Origin: Branchiostoma floridae
Taxonomy: Eukaryota > Chordata > Leptocardii > Amphioxiformes > Branchiostomatidae
Direction of reading: 5' to 3'
Length of the DNA stretch: 64,000 bases
Assembly: GCF_000003815.2 (NCBI RefSeq)
Contig: NW_023365789.1
Location: forward strand, 417,344 to 481,343
The number at the start of each line of letters is the position of its first letter. The stretch's first letter is position 1. A program made the translations under genes and the position numbers. Under the pieces are notes generated by a model. The model saw nothing but the letters and a program-made list of their open reading frames with translations, did no database searches and had not been told where the DNA came from. Positions 1-10,800 of the stretch are shown one piece after another.

Positions 1-16
1 AGACTAAGGCATAATC

Positions 17-116
17 NNNNNNNNNNNNNNNNNNNNNNNNNNNNNNNNNNNNNNNNNNNNNNNNNNNNNNNNNNNNNNNNNNNNNNNNNNNNNNNNNNNN
101 NNNNNNNNNNNNNNNN
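17..116. other. assembly gap (100 N)
   Basis: A run of exactly 100 N, probably a placeholder for a gap of unknown size. It hides the 3' end of the last visible kinase exon of gene D. By comparison with the 156-nt equivalents in genes A and B, that exon should end near position 111. Confidence 0.95.
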
Positions 117-3100
117 ATGTTGGCCTGTCCTCCGGGTTCTGGCTCCAACATGTCTGCATCAGCTGACTCACTGACGTCACGTCCTCCCGGTCTGTGGGGA
201 TTAGGGTCAGGTCAGGTCGCTGATCCATGGTGACCGCAGTTCGTATCAGGGCTGTGTTGTAAACATCTGTACGGAAAGCAAATAAAAACTATTACCATGG
301 CGACGGTTTTATTGTTTATATGTATGAATGATTGTTGTTGTCACGTTCTCTTGTGAGTGCCAAGAGACCTTTTGTAAATGTTTCTCATTGAGCACATAAA
401 TTAGGTCCTCATTTGCATAAATTATATCAGTTGATAATTTTCTCTGCCTAAATGTGCTCAAAGTATGAAATTCTTATCAAAGAGAGATGTTGCAGCATTT
501 TTTGTATATTATTTAATTTGCATGATTATGCCAAATGTCGCAAGAATGAAAATTTTATCATTCAACACTACGCTATTATGGCAATTCCTCATTATGCAAG
601 TTAGGTAACAATTTGCATATTTGATGTCTATCGATATTTCTTTTTTAGTTACACATGCCATATGATTGAGCGCCCTGTTATGGAATGCTGTAGATAAATA
701 GACTATCCTCAAGGATATAAATTAGCCACTGGTTTGCATAAATAGTCCTTAATCATGGAATGCGTCTCCGAAGTTATTTACATATCTAACATCCTTCTCA
801 ATTGCTGTAGAATTCCGGAAATTTTTGCCAATCGGACATATTGTTAGGCTAGCCTCGGAGGCGTTGCCAAAAACAAGTAGATAGAATAATCCAAACATTT
901 TTAAAATATCGTCAAAATGTGTTATGTTAAGTCCCACTTCATTCACAAGTTATTGTTGCTGTGTCAAATTTAAATCGCGAGGATAGCAGGATGGAGGAGC
1001 AACCTTGAATAAGCTGGCGCGAACACATTCATTTTATAGTTAGTATTGGCACTGCGTTATAGATGAATTGGGTACATACGTTTGTACGGCTTATCCCTTG
1101 TGATAATCTCCCAGAGCAGCACGCCAAAGCTGAAACAAGTACACGTATGTAGAACGGGAAGAAATTACTTGTACCAACAACGCCTCCTAGTGTCTTAGTA
1201 TGGAAATAAAAAAAGGTGCGTTATATAAAGAAGCGGTACTTTAGATTGGTTTACATTTTATATTGTTACTGGTACAAGAGAGGATGGCACTAGTATTGTC
1301 TATTGACTCAAAACAGGTTTCACTCTTACAATTTTTAATGTCCTGTCGGAATTCTAAAAGATGAACATGTTACTAAGTTACCTGCTAATCCAATTATCTA
1401 CTGGTTTTGGATAGAAGGAATTGCGTTGGTGCCCACCTGTAGACATCAAACGTGGCATTTGGAATGATCCTGGTGTTGATATCCACCAACAAACACTCCG
1501 GTGGGATATGCGTGAGTGTGCCTCCCGTTGGGCTCGCAGAAGTGACAACACCGGATTCCGTTCTCCACTTCGACAGGCCGAAATCGGAAATCTGATTAAA
1601 ATTGTTGGAAAAGGCAATCAGATCCTTGTATGTTTAATGTTGTCATTCATTCCTTGCATAGAAACTACTGTTGAGTAGCTTTTGCCCAATTCATTTTTTT
1701 TTTCAATCTAAGATTTAAGGTTTAATTGTATCTTTTTAAAACACAAGTAACACGGTACCTTGACATGGAAGTCTTCATCCAGTAGCACGTTCTCTGCCTT
1801 CAGATCACAGTGGAGAATCTGTGGGTTCTGGCAGTGCAGGAAAGTCATCCCCAGGGAGATCTCGTGCGCCATTCTCCACCTCAGGGCCCAGGGCACGTCC
1901 ACATCCCGCAGCAGCCCGGCCAGAGAGCCGTTCTCCATGTAGGGCATCACGATGGCGAAGTTTGGGTCCAGACAGACCCCCAGCAGACTGATGACATGGT
2001 CTGATCGGCTTCCCAGGTTCAGTTTCCTCGCCTCGGAGTACAGCAGCTCTTGCTCGCTTACAGGGTATAAAATTATTGGAGGACACATTAATGTGGCGAA
2101 ATTTAATATAGAAATCTAACACGCGATTAGCTTTTGAAACATAAGTTGCTAAAATCCACTTTCCATCGCTCGGTTATAAATGAAAATAACTTTATTGTAC
2201 AACAATTGTACAAGGTCCAAAGTATATCATCTAGTTATTCTGTAGCTTATAAATCAAACTTCACACTCAACAAAACACAACATAGAATTCCAATTCACTC
2301 TGCAGTCTGCACTTCAACTCGATATATTAATACAATTGTTTAATGTTTCCCTTATTTTACACATTGCAAGCCATCTGATGCAGTGTAGATGGTAGCGTCA
2401 AAAATACCTACTTATGAATAGTGCTTACAGGCCAAAAAGACAAAACATTACCTTCCTGTGATTTGGTGAGTCAGCAACCGTTTGACAGCAACGTGTCGTC
2501 TCCAGTCCAGATGATAGGCCTTCTCTACGGCGGCGAACCCCCCACGGCCGAGGAAGGACTTTTCCGGAAAGTTGAGGTGTTCAAACTCGATGATAGGAAG
2601 CTTCTTGTCAATCGTCACGCTCGGGTATCTGTCGGAAAATAGGATGTATCGTACATACATTTGTATATAAAAATGTAACATTAGCAAGGCGAACTGAGAT
2701 GAAGCCAATGTGCTAATCTGATGGTTTTCGATTCGTTGTACATTTGCATTCATTTGTCGGTAATGTATTTTAGGTCATGAAATAAAAACGTGACGCATTC
2801 ATAGGACAATGTGTGTGGTCAATGTAAGAAAGGCAATGCACATAGCAGAAACAGCCCTTTTGGGATCTTTGAACAACAACATTATGTTTGTGAAGTTGCG
2901 GAAAAGGAGTCACCTTATATTCTAATATGTCGTGTTAGACTGCGCAAATTTAGTGGGCGCGATCAGAAACAGTCTGCTTTTCAAAGGAAAGTAAGTTCAC
3001 AACAAAAGACAGCTTGTATACTGGAGTATGATGAAGGCCATCAGTAAGTACTCACCTCCTCTGTACCCCACCCGGCAGCTGGCCTCCAACTGCTCCGCTT

Positions 3101-3132
3101 TCTTCGGACTGTTGGCCTCTCCGAGTCGGGCT
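117..3132 (-). CDS. Gene D exons 7-12: short hinge and protein kinase domain
   Basis: Exon 3132-3056 is a 77-nt Gly/Gln-rich hinge (phase 0 to 2). The kinase exons are 2628-2452 (P-loop [13 protein letters not shown] lysine), 2056-1759 (alpha-C Glu, catalytic loop [12 protein letters not shown]), 1591-1437 (DFG, activation segment, PPE), 1129-1080 (YSFGVLLWE) and 266-<117 ([11 protein letters not shown]). It is a TKL-like, IRAK/RIPK-type kinase lacking the HRD arginine (non-RD). Its activation-segment exon is 155 nt against 146 in A and B, adding three residues after PPE, so this copy may differ in substrate or regulation. Intron 267-1079 carries a diverged repeat rich in ATTTGCAT. Confidence 0.85.
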
Positions 3133-6100
3133 CTAATAGACAACAAAAATTTCGTGTTTTTTTATTTTATTAACGATTTCTGTAATATTTTTTTCGTTCG
3201 AGTTGAACTGAAATTGGCCATGGTGCTCGTTAGGTCAGAAAATCAGCGAACAAAAATTTCTTCACATTGACAGCATGTCATTCTCTGTTTCAACTGTGTT
3301 CTCTCTAGATGATGTCAATGAAAAAAAAGTCGTGTTATTTCAACACTATGAATACACAATGAACTATATTATACTATACTAATGTTAAGCTAAATGTGGA
3401 TCCAAATAAAGTCAAGTGAAGTCTATACTATACACATTGAATGCAGACTATACAGTGCTGCGGATAACAGGCAATAGGGCTTTCTTTATGTTCATGCACA
3501 AAGAATATTAGACTATGGTTCATTAACGGTACCCAAAATTATCTGACCATAGCCGTCCTGCTGATCTGGTCTGCCAGCTGGTGCAGGTCCAGGTCCCTCA
3601 GACACCGCTCCAGTACAGCCAGGCTGGCAGCAGGACCGGCTCGCTCTCTCCATCTTACCAGCGTCTCGTACATCGGCTCGTCTGGACAGTCGGTCTTTAT
3701 AAACATATATCATAACGAAGCTGTTAGAGGTATGTAGCGGAAATCTGTGATCAACGAAACAGGCGATTTTATTTTTAAGACTAGCAGATACTTTCCAGAT
3801 TGCTTTATTAACTCATAGGGGGAAGTGCCTTATCTACTTACAAGCAAATTAGAATAGTTCAAAGTAATGGTCCAACAACTTGTTCAAATCATAATCATAC
3901 CTCGACGTCTTTAACCTCCTGATTGTTGAAGCCTAACTGCCGGGCGATGTGTTTCCATTCGACGGCTTGTTTGACTTTCAGTGCCAGACGACTGAACGCT
4001 AGATTCAGGTCTTTATCTGCCAGATTAGAAAAACTGTGGTTAATAATGTAGGTAGATTTTCCCTCAGTGTCAGGAAACTTAACGCCACTTATCAAATGTT
4101 GCTACATCTACCTGCAATTGATCTGAATACTATCACCGCTGTATAATGTAACTAATTTCAAGTTCCAAGTCAATAACAAGATGCCAATACAATTACTTTT
4201 GGGGAAATCACTAACTAGATTAACTGAGAATTTCAATGACGTATTGTATTACGCTTTGTGATATCAAAGTTTAGAAATAGATTCTACTTTCAGGTGCAAT
4301 ATTTTCGCAGTTACTACCGTCACATCATGTCCTGCTGATATATCTGCCTATGTCGGTCAATTTATATATATAACTCATTTAAAAAACGAGACAATGTTAT
4401 ACTATCCTGAACCAGCACTTAATGCTAGCCTGATTTTTAATACTATATACCATGTGTAAAGTAGATTAGTATCTTAGATTTTTAGATACTAGTAACTTAT
4501 GTAATTAAACTGTTCTGTATGTATTGTATGTACAAGCTGCCAAACACTGTATCCTCTACAGTTGTCGTGCAATAAAGTTCTTCTTCTTCATTGCAAAGGT
4601 AATTTACTATGGAAACTGTACATGGCGAGGTTTTGGCATTAGCTCGCCAACTTTAGACTACATCGTGCCGTCATTACCTTGTGCGGTGTCGCCTCCAGTC
4701 AGTTTTAACGTTGGTGGTTGTTTCCGTGCCACACCAGTCCGTGCTTTAGTACCTGCTGCCTGGGGTGGTAGTGGTGCCGCGCCTTTGGAGAATAAATGAC
4801 GTACAGTTATTGGATACGCACCAGTAATATAAACTATACAATTTTACACATTCTCTGCCCTAAGCATTATATTTTATCTATCTAAAAATATTGATCATTA
4901 GATTTGTATCAATATTATGTCTAATCACCTTTACTTGTGTCCATTCTCTCTGCAGTCTGGTCCGTTTGTTGGCTGACTTGTTGCTCCATCCGGGCACTTT
5001 TCTCCCTTCTCTCCCGTAACTTCCTCTCCAGTTCGGTCTCTGCAGCAGCCTCCATGATGTCAGATTTACGTGATGCTGTTTAGAGTATAAAAACTTACGT
5101 GCTGTTTAGAGTATAACAATTTATGACTTAGCTACATCCTTTGTCATGTCGATGAATTGAATATTAGACACCTTTCGCATATGAACTTGGAATAGGAATA
5201 AACCAACACTGAGCAAATACGCGTTTTTGGCATTGTGCCATTTCAAAGTTTGCTAACGGTCCCAGAAAAAGACGACATTATATACAGTTCAAACAAAACT
5301 ATAACAAAGGTAGAAAAAATAATTCTAGCTTTTATGTTTAATTAGGTTGTTCTGATATGTTCAAGTTACCTTTAATACCTTTTTGATATGCTAAAGTAAC
5401 TTAAGTTACAAACCGTTAACAGGCGTGGCTTTTACACCTCGGACTTCAGCAGTTCCTCTCCCTGCTGACGAGCTCTTCTCCTCCTGTCCACCTTTTTTTG
5501 TTCCTTCTACAGCAACCACATTTACATACACATTAACGACATATTAGAAGAGTATAAAACAGAAGTGACAACATACTAAATGTGCTTAACTTAAAGGCAA
5601 ACGACCGTCAGTGCCGTTTTCTTAGCAACAACGTGAGTGTATAAGCGGTAAACATAAAAAATAAAAGTGTCACATACATATCATTAATTTGTGTGTTCAT
5701 GTAGATTAAAAAGAAAAAAAATGCCAACCATTCACTCAATGTTTGAATGTAGTCGTAACTCACTTTTCTCAGCCTCCTGTTTCAGGAAGGCCATGATGGC
5801 GCCGGTCCCTTGTTCACACACATCCTGTGGAGGGTATGTCAGGGGGTTTCCAGAAACATCCAAGTCCTTCAGCTTGTCTGCTCGGTGAAGGGCGGTTGGG
5901 AGCCTGGTGATGTTGTTGTTCCTTATGACCAGTTTCTCCATGGCAGGTAGTTCACACAAGACTTCTGGGAACGTGTCGAACTTGTTGCTCCAGAGTCGGA
6001 CCTCCCGTAGGTTGTGTAGGTGACGCATGGTGCTCGGCAGGGTTTTGAGGAGGTTATATTCCAATGCCAAGAACCACAGGTGTTGTAAGTTTCCCACTTC

Positions 6101-7087
6101 ATCTGGGACCATGTCAAACTTGCAGTCACCAGCATACAGTTTCTCCAGTGTCTTCAGCTGCAGCACCTGTCTGGGGAGACGTCTGATGGGGTTATTACCG
6201 ACACTTAACCACTCAAGGTCAGGTAGCGAGCAGACGCCTGTGGGCACCTCCGTCAGCTGATTATCATAAATGTACAGTTCTCTCAGTTTCTGCAGCTTTT
6301 CCACCCCAGGAGGGAAGGTGGAGAGTTTATTATTACTGACACTTAACACCTCAAGGTTAGGGAGCGAGCAGACCCCTGAGGGTACCTCCGTCAGCTGATT
6401 ACCATAAATGTACAGTTCTCTCAGTTTCTGCAGCTTTTCCACCCCAGGAGGGAAGGTGGAGAGTTTATTATTACTGACACTTAACACCTCAAGGTTAGGG
6501 AGCGAGCAGACCCCTGAGGGTACCTCCGTCAGCTGATTACCATAAATGTACAGTTCTTTCAGTTTCTGCAGCTTTTCCACACCAGGAGGGAAGGTGGAGA
6601 GATTATTTTTACTGACACCTAACTTCTCAAGGTTAGGGAGCGAGCACACACCTGAGGGTACCTCCGTCAGCTGATTACCATTAATGTACAGTTCTCTCAG
6701 TTTCTGCAGCTTTTCCACACCAGGAGGGAAGGTGGAGAGCTTATTGTTACCAACACTTAACACCTCAAGGTTAGGGAGCGAGCACACACCTGAGGGCATC
6801 TCCGTCAGCTGATTATCATAAATGTACAGGTGTGTCAATTTCTGCAAGGAACCGATCGCCTGTGGCAAACGTGTCAGCATGTTGCTATACGCGTCCAAAC
6901 GGTAAAGTTTCTGCAGACGGCCGATTGCTTCCGGGATGCTGGTTAGATTGTTGTCGGACACATCTAGATCCTCCAGGTCAGTGATATCAAACACCTCCTC
7001 CGGGATGGACGTCAGACCCTGGTTACTCAGGTCAAGGGTCAGGAGACCGTTGACGGTCTGGGGCAGGAGGTTCAGGCCTGCCGCCAT
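117..7087 (-). CDS. Gene D: LRR-Death-kinase protein (3' end outside window)
   Basis: Multi-exon minus-strand gene. Coding exons in order: 7087-5764, 5506-5414, 5075-4929, 4782-4678, 4016-3901, 3694-3548, 3132-3056, 2628-2452, 2056-1759, 1591-1437, 1129-1080, 266-about 111 (end in gap). All junctions are GT/AG and phases agree with genes A and B. Domains: LRR about residues 20-420, linker 442-556, Death domain about 557-640, kinase about 690-950. Catalytic residues are present: Lys719 (VAVK), Asp813 (HCD) and Asp831 (DFG). The start at 7087 was chosen because a candidate splice acceptor (TATGTAG) lies just upstream and the sequence beyond it is a (CA)n microsatellite; the context aacATGG is favourable. 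The last two exons (86 and 21 nt in the paralogs) lie left of the window. Likely role, by inference: cytosolic sensor-kinase of innate immune signalling. Confidence 0.85.
267..1079. repeat. Octamer-rich interspersed repeat in gene D intron
   Basis: The 813-bp intron contains several ATTTGCAT/ATGCAAAT octamers within about 400-740, and near 820-860 a segment (ccaatcggacat, ggctagcc) that reappears inverted near 22672-22730. It looks like an old transposon shared with the region next to fragment E. No coding potential seen. Confidence 0.45.
3548..4016 (-). CDS. Gene D exons 5-6: Death domain
   Basis: Two exons (4016-3901, 3694-3548) split a Death-fold domain. The first half carries [10 protein letters not shown] followed by an acidic helix. 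The second carries the typical L-x-x-W-R-E-R-x-G motif (LVRWRERAG), then a leucine-rich helix and LADQI. This matches the Death consensus of IRAK, MyD88 and RIPK1. The donor is in phase 0 (ATG/GTCAGA), a weak GT site shared with gene B. Role in related families: homotypic assembly of signalling platforms. Confidence 0.8.
4678..5506 (-). CDS. Gene D exons 2-4: charged linker between LRR and Death
   Basis: Three small exons (5506-5414, 93 nt; 5075-4929, 147 nt; 4782-4678, 105 nt), each starting and ending in phase 1, so any of them can be skipped without a frameshift. The first is low-complexity and Gly/Glu/Lys-rich. The second is strongly charged ([14 protein letters not shown]) and probably a short helix or coiled coil. 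The third is Ala/Pro-rich and basic. Genes B and C have the same three exons; gene A has none. No known domain recognised. Confidence 0.75.
5764..7087 (-). CDS. Gene D exon 1: leucine-rich repeat domain
   Basis: A 1324-nt exon encoding 441 residues with an N-terminal MAAGLNL and no signal peptide, so probably cytosolic. LRRs are about 23 residues with LxxLxLxxNxLxxFPxGV-type consensus, like SHOC2 or PIDD1 LRRs. Four tandem 46-residue double-LRR modules (138 bp each, containing [11 protein letters not shown]) are nearly identical. Compared with A, B and C, one LRR (the DDV-TRL stretch after NPIRRLP) is deleted in frame, joining RRLP to RQVLQL. The exon ends GAGAAAA/GTGAGT, phase 1. Confidence 0.9.
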
Positions 7088-7159
7088 GTTGGATTTCCTA
7101 CATAACGTACAAAGAAAATTTGTATATGATTCCCGCAAACGCACATAGCACAATATGCA

Positions 7160-7385
7160 AGCACGGATGAGGCACAAACACACACAGAAAGGCAGACTGG
7201 CAACACGCACAGACACACAGATACACAAACACACACACAGACACATATTTCCACAAACACACACACACACTTGTGTATATGTACACATAAACGCAGACAG
7301 ACACACACACACACGAACATACATCCACACACACGCACACATGCACACACACACAGACACACACGCACACATGCACAGGCACCTG
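7160..7385. repeat. (CA)n microsatellite upstream of gene D
   Basis: Imperfect CA/GT repeat about 75 bp upstream of the gene D start codon. Equivalent repeats sit at the same place upstream of genes A, B and C, so it was part of the ancestral duplicated unit. A candidate splice acceptor lies between it and the ATG, so it is probably in a 5'-UTR intron. Confidence 0.85.
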
Positions 7386-7399
7386 CGTCGACCAGGTGA

Positions 7400-7499
7400 N
7401 NNNNNNNNNNNNNNNNNNNNNNNNNNNNNNNNNNNNNNNNNNNNNNNNNNNNNNNNNNNNNNNNNNNNNNNNNNNNNNNNNNNNNNNNNNNNNNNNNNN
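7400..7499. other. assembly gap (100 N) between genes C and D
   Basis: Exactly 100 N, probably an unknown-length placeholder. The 5' flank block seen about 450-650 bp upstream of the A, B and C start codons is not visible upstream of D. The gap therefore may hide D's promoter region and possibly the kinase exons of gene C. Confidence 0.9.
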
Positions 7500-7802
7500 G
7501 CGATATGACAGGTATAGGGTATGTGTTATTTCAGGACAAAGAATATGAAGCTGTGATTCATTTATGATTATTAAACGTACACTTAATGATCTGACCATAT
7601 CCGTCCTATATGAGGCTATGGCTCACTGCTAAGAATTAAAAGTACACAAAATGATATGACCATACTTGATAAGGAACATGCGTTTTATGATATTTTGCTT
7701 GACGATTGACTTGTAATTTTGTTTAAGTTTTCTGTGTAATTTTGTTACTCTTGGAAGAGTAGCTGTTGCATGTATCATCATCATCATTGCATTTATAAGC
7801 TG
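7500..7802. other. Non-coding remnant downstream of gene C
   Basis: About 300 bp that aligns loosely with the D intron after its Death exon (acaaagaatat, gatctgaccat, the latter partly repeated near 7650). No exon resembling the 77-nt hinge exon is seen before the gap. Confidence 0.5.
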
Positions 7803-10800
7803 TCAACAGCTACAGGAGATAATAAAACAATAAACCATAGCCGTCCTGGTGATCTGGTCTGCCACCTGGTGCAGATCCAGGTCCCTCAGACACCGCTCCA
7901 GTACAGCCAGGCTGGCAGCAGGACCGGCTCGCTCTCTCCATCTTACCAGCGTCTCGTACATCGGCTCGTCTGGGCAGTCGGTCTTTATAAACATATATCA
8001 TAACGAAGCTGTTAGAGGTATGCAGCGGAAATCCTTGATCAACGAGACATGCGATTTTATTTTCAAGACTAGCAGATACTTTCGAGATTGCTTTATTAAC
8101 TCGTAGGGGGACGTGTCTTATCTACTTACAAGCAAATTAGAATAGTTCAAAGTAATGGTCCAACAACTTGTTCAAATCATAATCATACCTCGACGTCTTT
8201 AACCTCCTGATTGTTGAAGCCTAACTGCCGGGCGATGTGTTTCCATTCGACGGATTGTTTGACTTTCAGTGCCAGACGACTGAACGCTAGATTCAGGTCT
8301 TTATCTGCCAGATAAGAGAAAATGTGGTTAATAATGTAGGTAGGTGTTCCTTCAGTGTCAGAAAACGTAACAACTTACCAAATGTTGCTACATCTAGCTG
8401 CAATTGATCTCGAGACTATCACCGCGGTATAATGTAACTGTTTTCAAGTCCCAAGTCAATAACAAGATGCCAATATAAAGGGCGGTTATACGGCTATATA
8501 GATACAGATACAGATACAATTACTTTTGGGGAAATCAATAACAGGATTAACTGAGAATTTCAACGACGCATTGTATTCCGCTTTGTGATATCAAAGTTTA
8601 GAAATAGATTCTACTTTCAGGCGCAATATTTTCGCAGTTACTACAGTCACTTTGTAATTTCCTATGGAAACAGTACATGGTGAGGGTTTGCCATGAGCTC
8701 GCCCACTTTAGACTACATCGTGCCGTCATTACCTTGTGCGGTGTTGCCTCCAGTCAGTTTTAACGTTGGCGGTTGTTTCTGCGCCAGACCAGCCCTTGCT
8801 TTCGTACCTGCTGCCTGGGGTGGTAGTGGTGCCGCGCCTTCGGGTGTTAGATGACGTATAGTCGTTAGAAGCATACCAGTAATACAAACTCTACAACTTT
8901 ATACATCCTGTGCCGGGCAGTCTTCCCTCATGCTCACTCACTCATGGCAGGGTATTGTCGCTCTTTCTGAGGAACCCCCTCCCTTGAACTATTCCAGACT
9001 CTGCATCTTGCAGTCTGTGCCCAGGTGGGGCCTAGGTGTTTCTGCAGGTTGTCTCTCCCTAAACATGATCTTTTACATATCTAAAGATGTTGCTCATTAG
9101 ATATGTATAAAAATGTCTAATTACCTTTACTTTTGTCCATTCTCTCTGCAGTCTGGTCCTTTTGTTGGCTGACTTGTTGCTCCATCCGGACACTTTTCTC
9201 CCTTCTCTCCCGTAACTTCCTCTCCAGCTCGGTCTCTGCAGCGGGCTCCATGATGTCAGGTTGTCGTGATGCTGTTTATAGTATAAAAATTTATGTCTTA
9301 GTTACATCCTTTTGTCATGAATATTAGACACTAACGTTCGTGTATGGACTTGGAATAGGAACCAACACTTAGCAAATACTTGTACGTTTTTGACAATCGG
9401 CCATTTTCAAGTTTTGCTTTGCTTTGAGGTTTTTGCTTCGTGTAGCGGTTCCTAAAAATAGACGACATTATAAACATTCAAAACAGATGACGAGGCGCAG
9501 TTCAAAGAAAACTAACAAGAAAAATGTCATTTTTGGATATTCAAGATGGTAATAATTCTAGCTTGTATCTTTAATTTGGTTGTTTTATCTTGACCTGTTC
9601 TGATTATTACAGCTTGCCTTTGATACCTGTTTGCAAACGTGTAGTTGTTCTCCTGTGAGGTAAGATGATACGTTATCACTCAACGAGTATTCAGAACATT
9701 AATAGAAATTTAGTTACCGACCCTTAACAGGTGTGACTTGTACAGGTGCGACTTGGACTTCCTCAGTTCCTCTGCCTGCTGTCGATCCCTTCACCTCCTC
9801 CTGTCCAGCTCGTTTGGCTCCTTCTGTAGCAAACGATTTACAACACATAACAAGGATATAACAAAAACAATAAGTGGCAGCATGTTCAAAATTTCAACAA
9901 TAAAAAACAAGCAGAAGGCTGTCAGTGCAGTCTTCTTAGCAACAACGTACATGAAGGGTAAATGCCGTACACATTTTGAAATAAAAGTATCAGATGTAGC
10001 AAAAACAGTTCATTTTGTGTGTGTAGATGTAGATTTAGAGTAAAAATAGAAAACATCAGCAACCTTTGTCTTTTCACCCTAATTGTTTAAATATACTTTA
10101 GTAGTTATAACCAGCATTTTTACTGTATCATGATTTAACCAAACATTGCTCACCTTTCTCAGCCTCCTGTTTCAGGAAGGCCATGATGGCGCCGGTCCCT
10201 TGTTTACACACGTCTTGTGGAGGGTATGTCAGGGGGTTTCCAGAAATATCCAAGTCCCTCAGCTTGTCTGCTCGGTGAAGGACGGTTGGGAGCCTGGTGA
10301 TGTTGTTGTTCCTTATGACCAGTTTCTCCATGGCAGGTAGTTCACACAGGACTTCTGGGACCGTGTCGAACTTGTTGTTCCAGAGTTGGATCACCCGTAG
10401 GTTGTGCAGGTGACTCATGGTGCTCGGCAGGGTTCTGAGGAGGTTATTTTCTACTGCCAAGAACCACAGGTGTTGTAAGTTTCCCACTTCATCTGGGACC
10501 ATGTCAAACTTGCAACCGCCAGCGTACAGTTTCTGCAGTGTCTTCAGCTGCAGCATCTGTCTGGGGAACTCATCAAACTGACAGTTGGGGACACCGAGAG
10601 TCTTCAGCCTGGTGAGTCGTGTGACGTCATCGGGGAGACGTCTGATGGGGTTCATACCGACACTTAACACCTCAAGGTTAGGGAGCGAGCACACGCCTGA
10701 GGGTACCTCCGTCAGCTGATTATTATGAATGTACAGTTCTCTCAGTTTCTGCAGCTTTTCCACACCAGGAGGGAAGGTTGAGAGTTTATTATTGTAGACA

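Noticed and set aside
1708-2122. Alternative frame ([11 protein letters not shown]...) overlapping the D kinase exon
   Set aside because: A shifted frame of the kinase exon; the kinase motifs are only in the other frame.
5732-7372. Longer 546-codon frame extending the gene D LRR exon upstream
   Set aside because: The extra N-terminus is translated (CA)n microsatellite (CVCVCV), and a candidate splice acceptor separates it from the conserved MAAGLNL start; the 3' end runs past a good GTGAGT donor.
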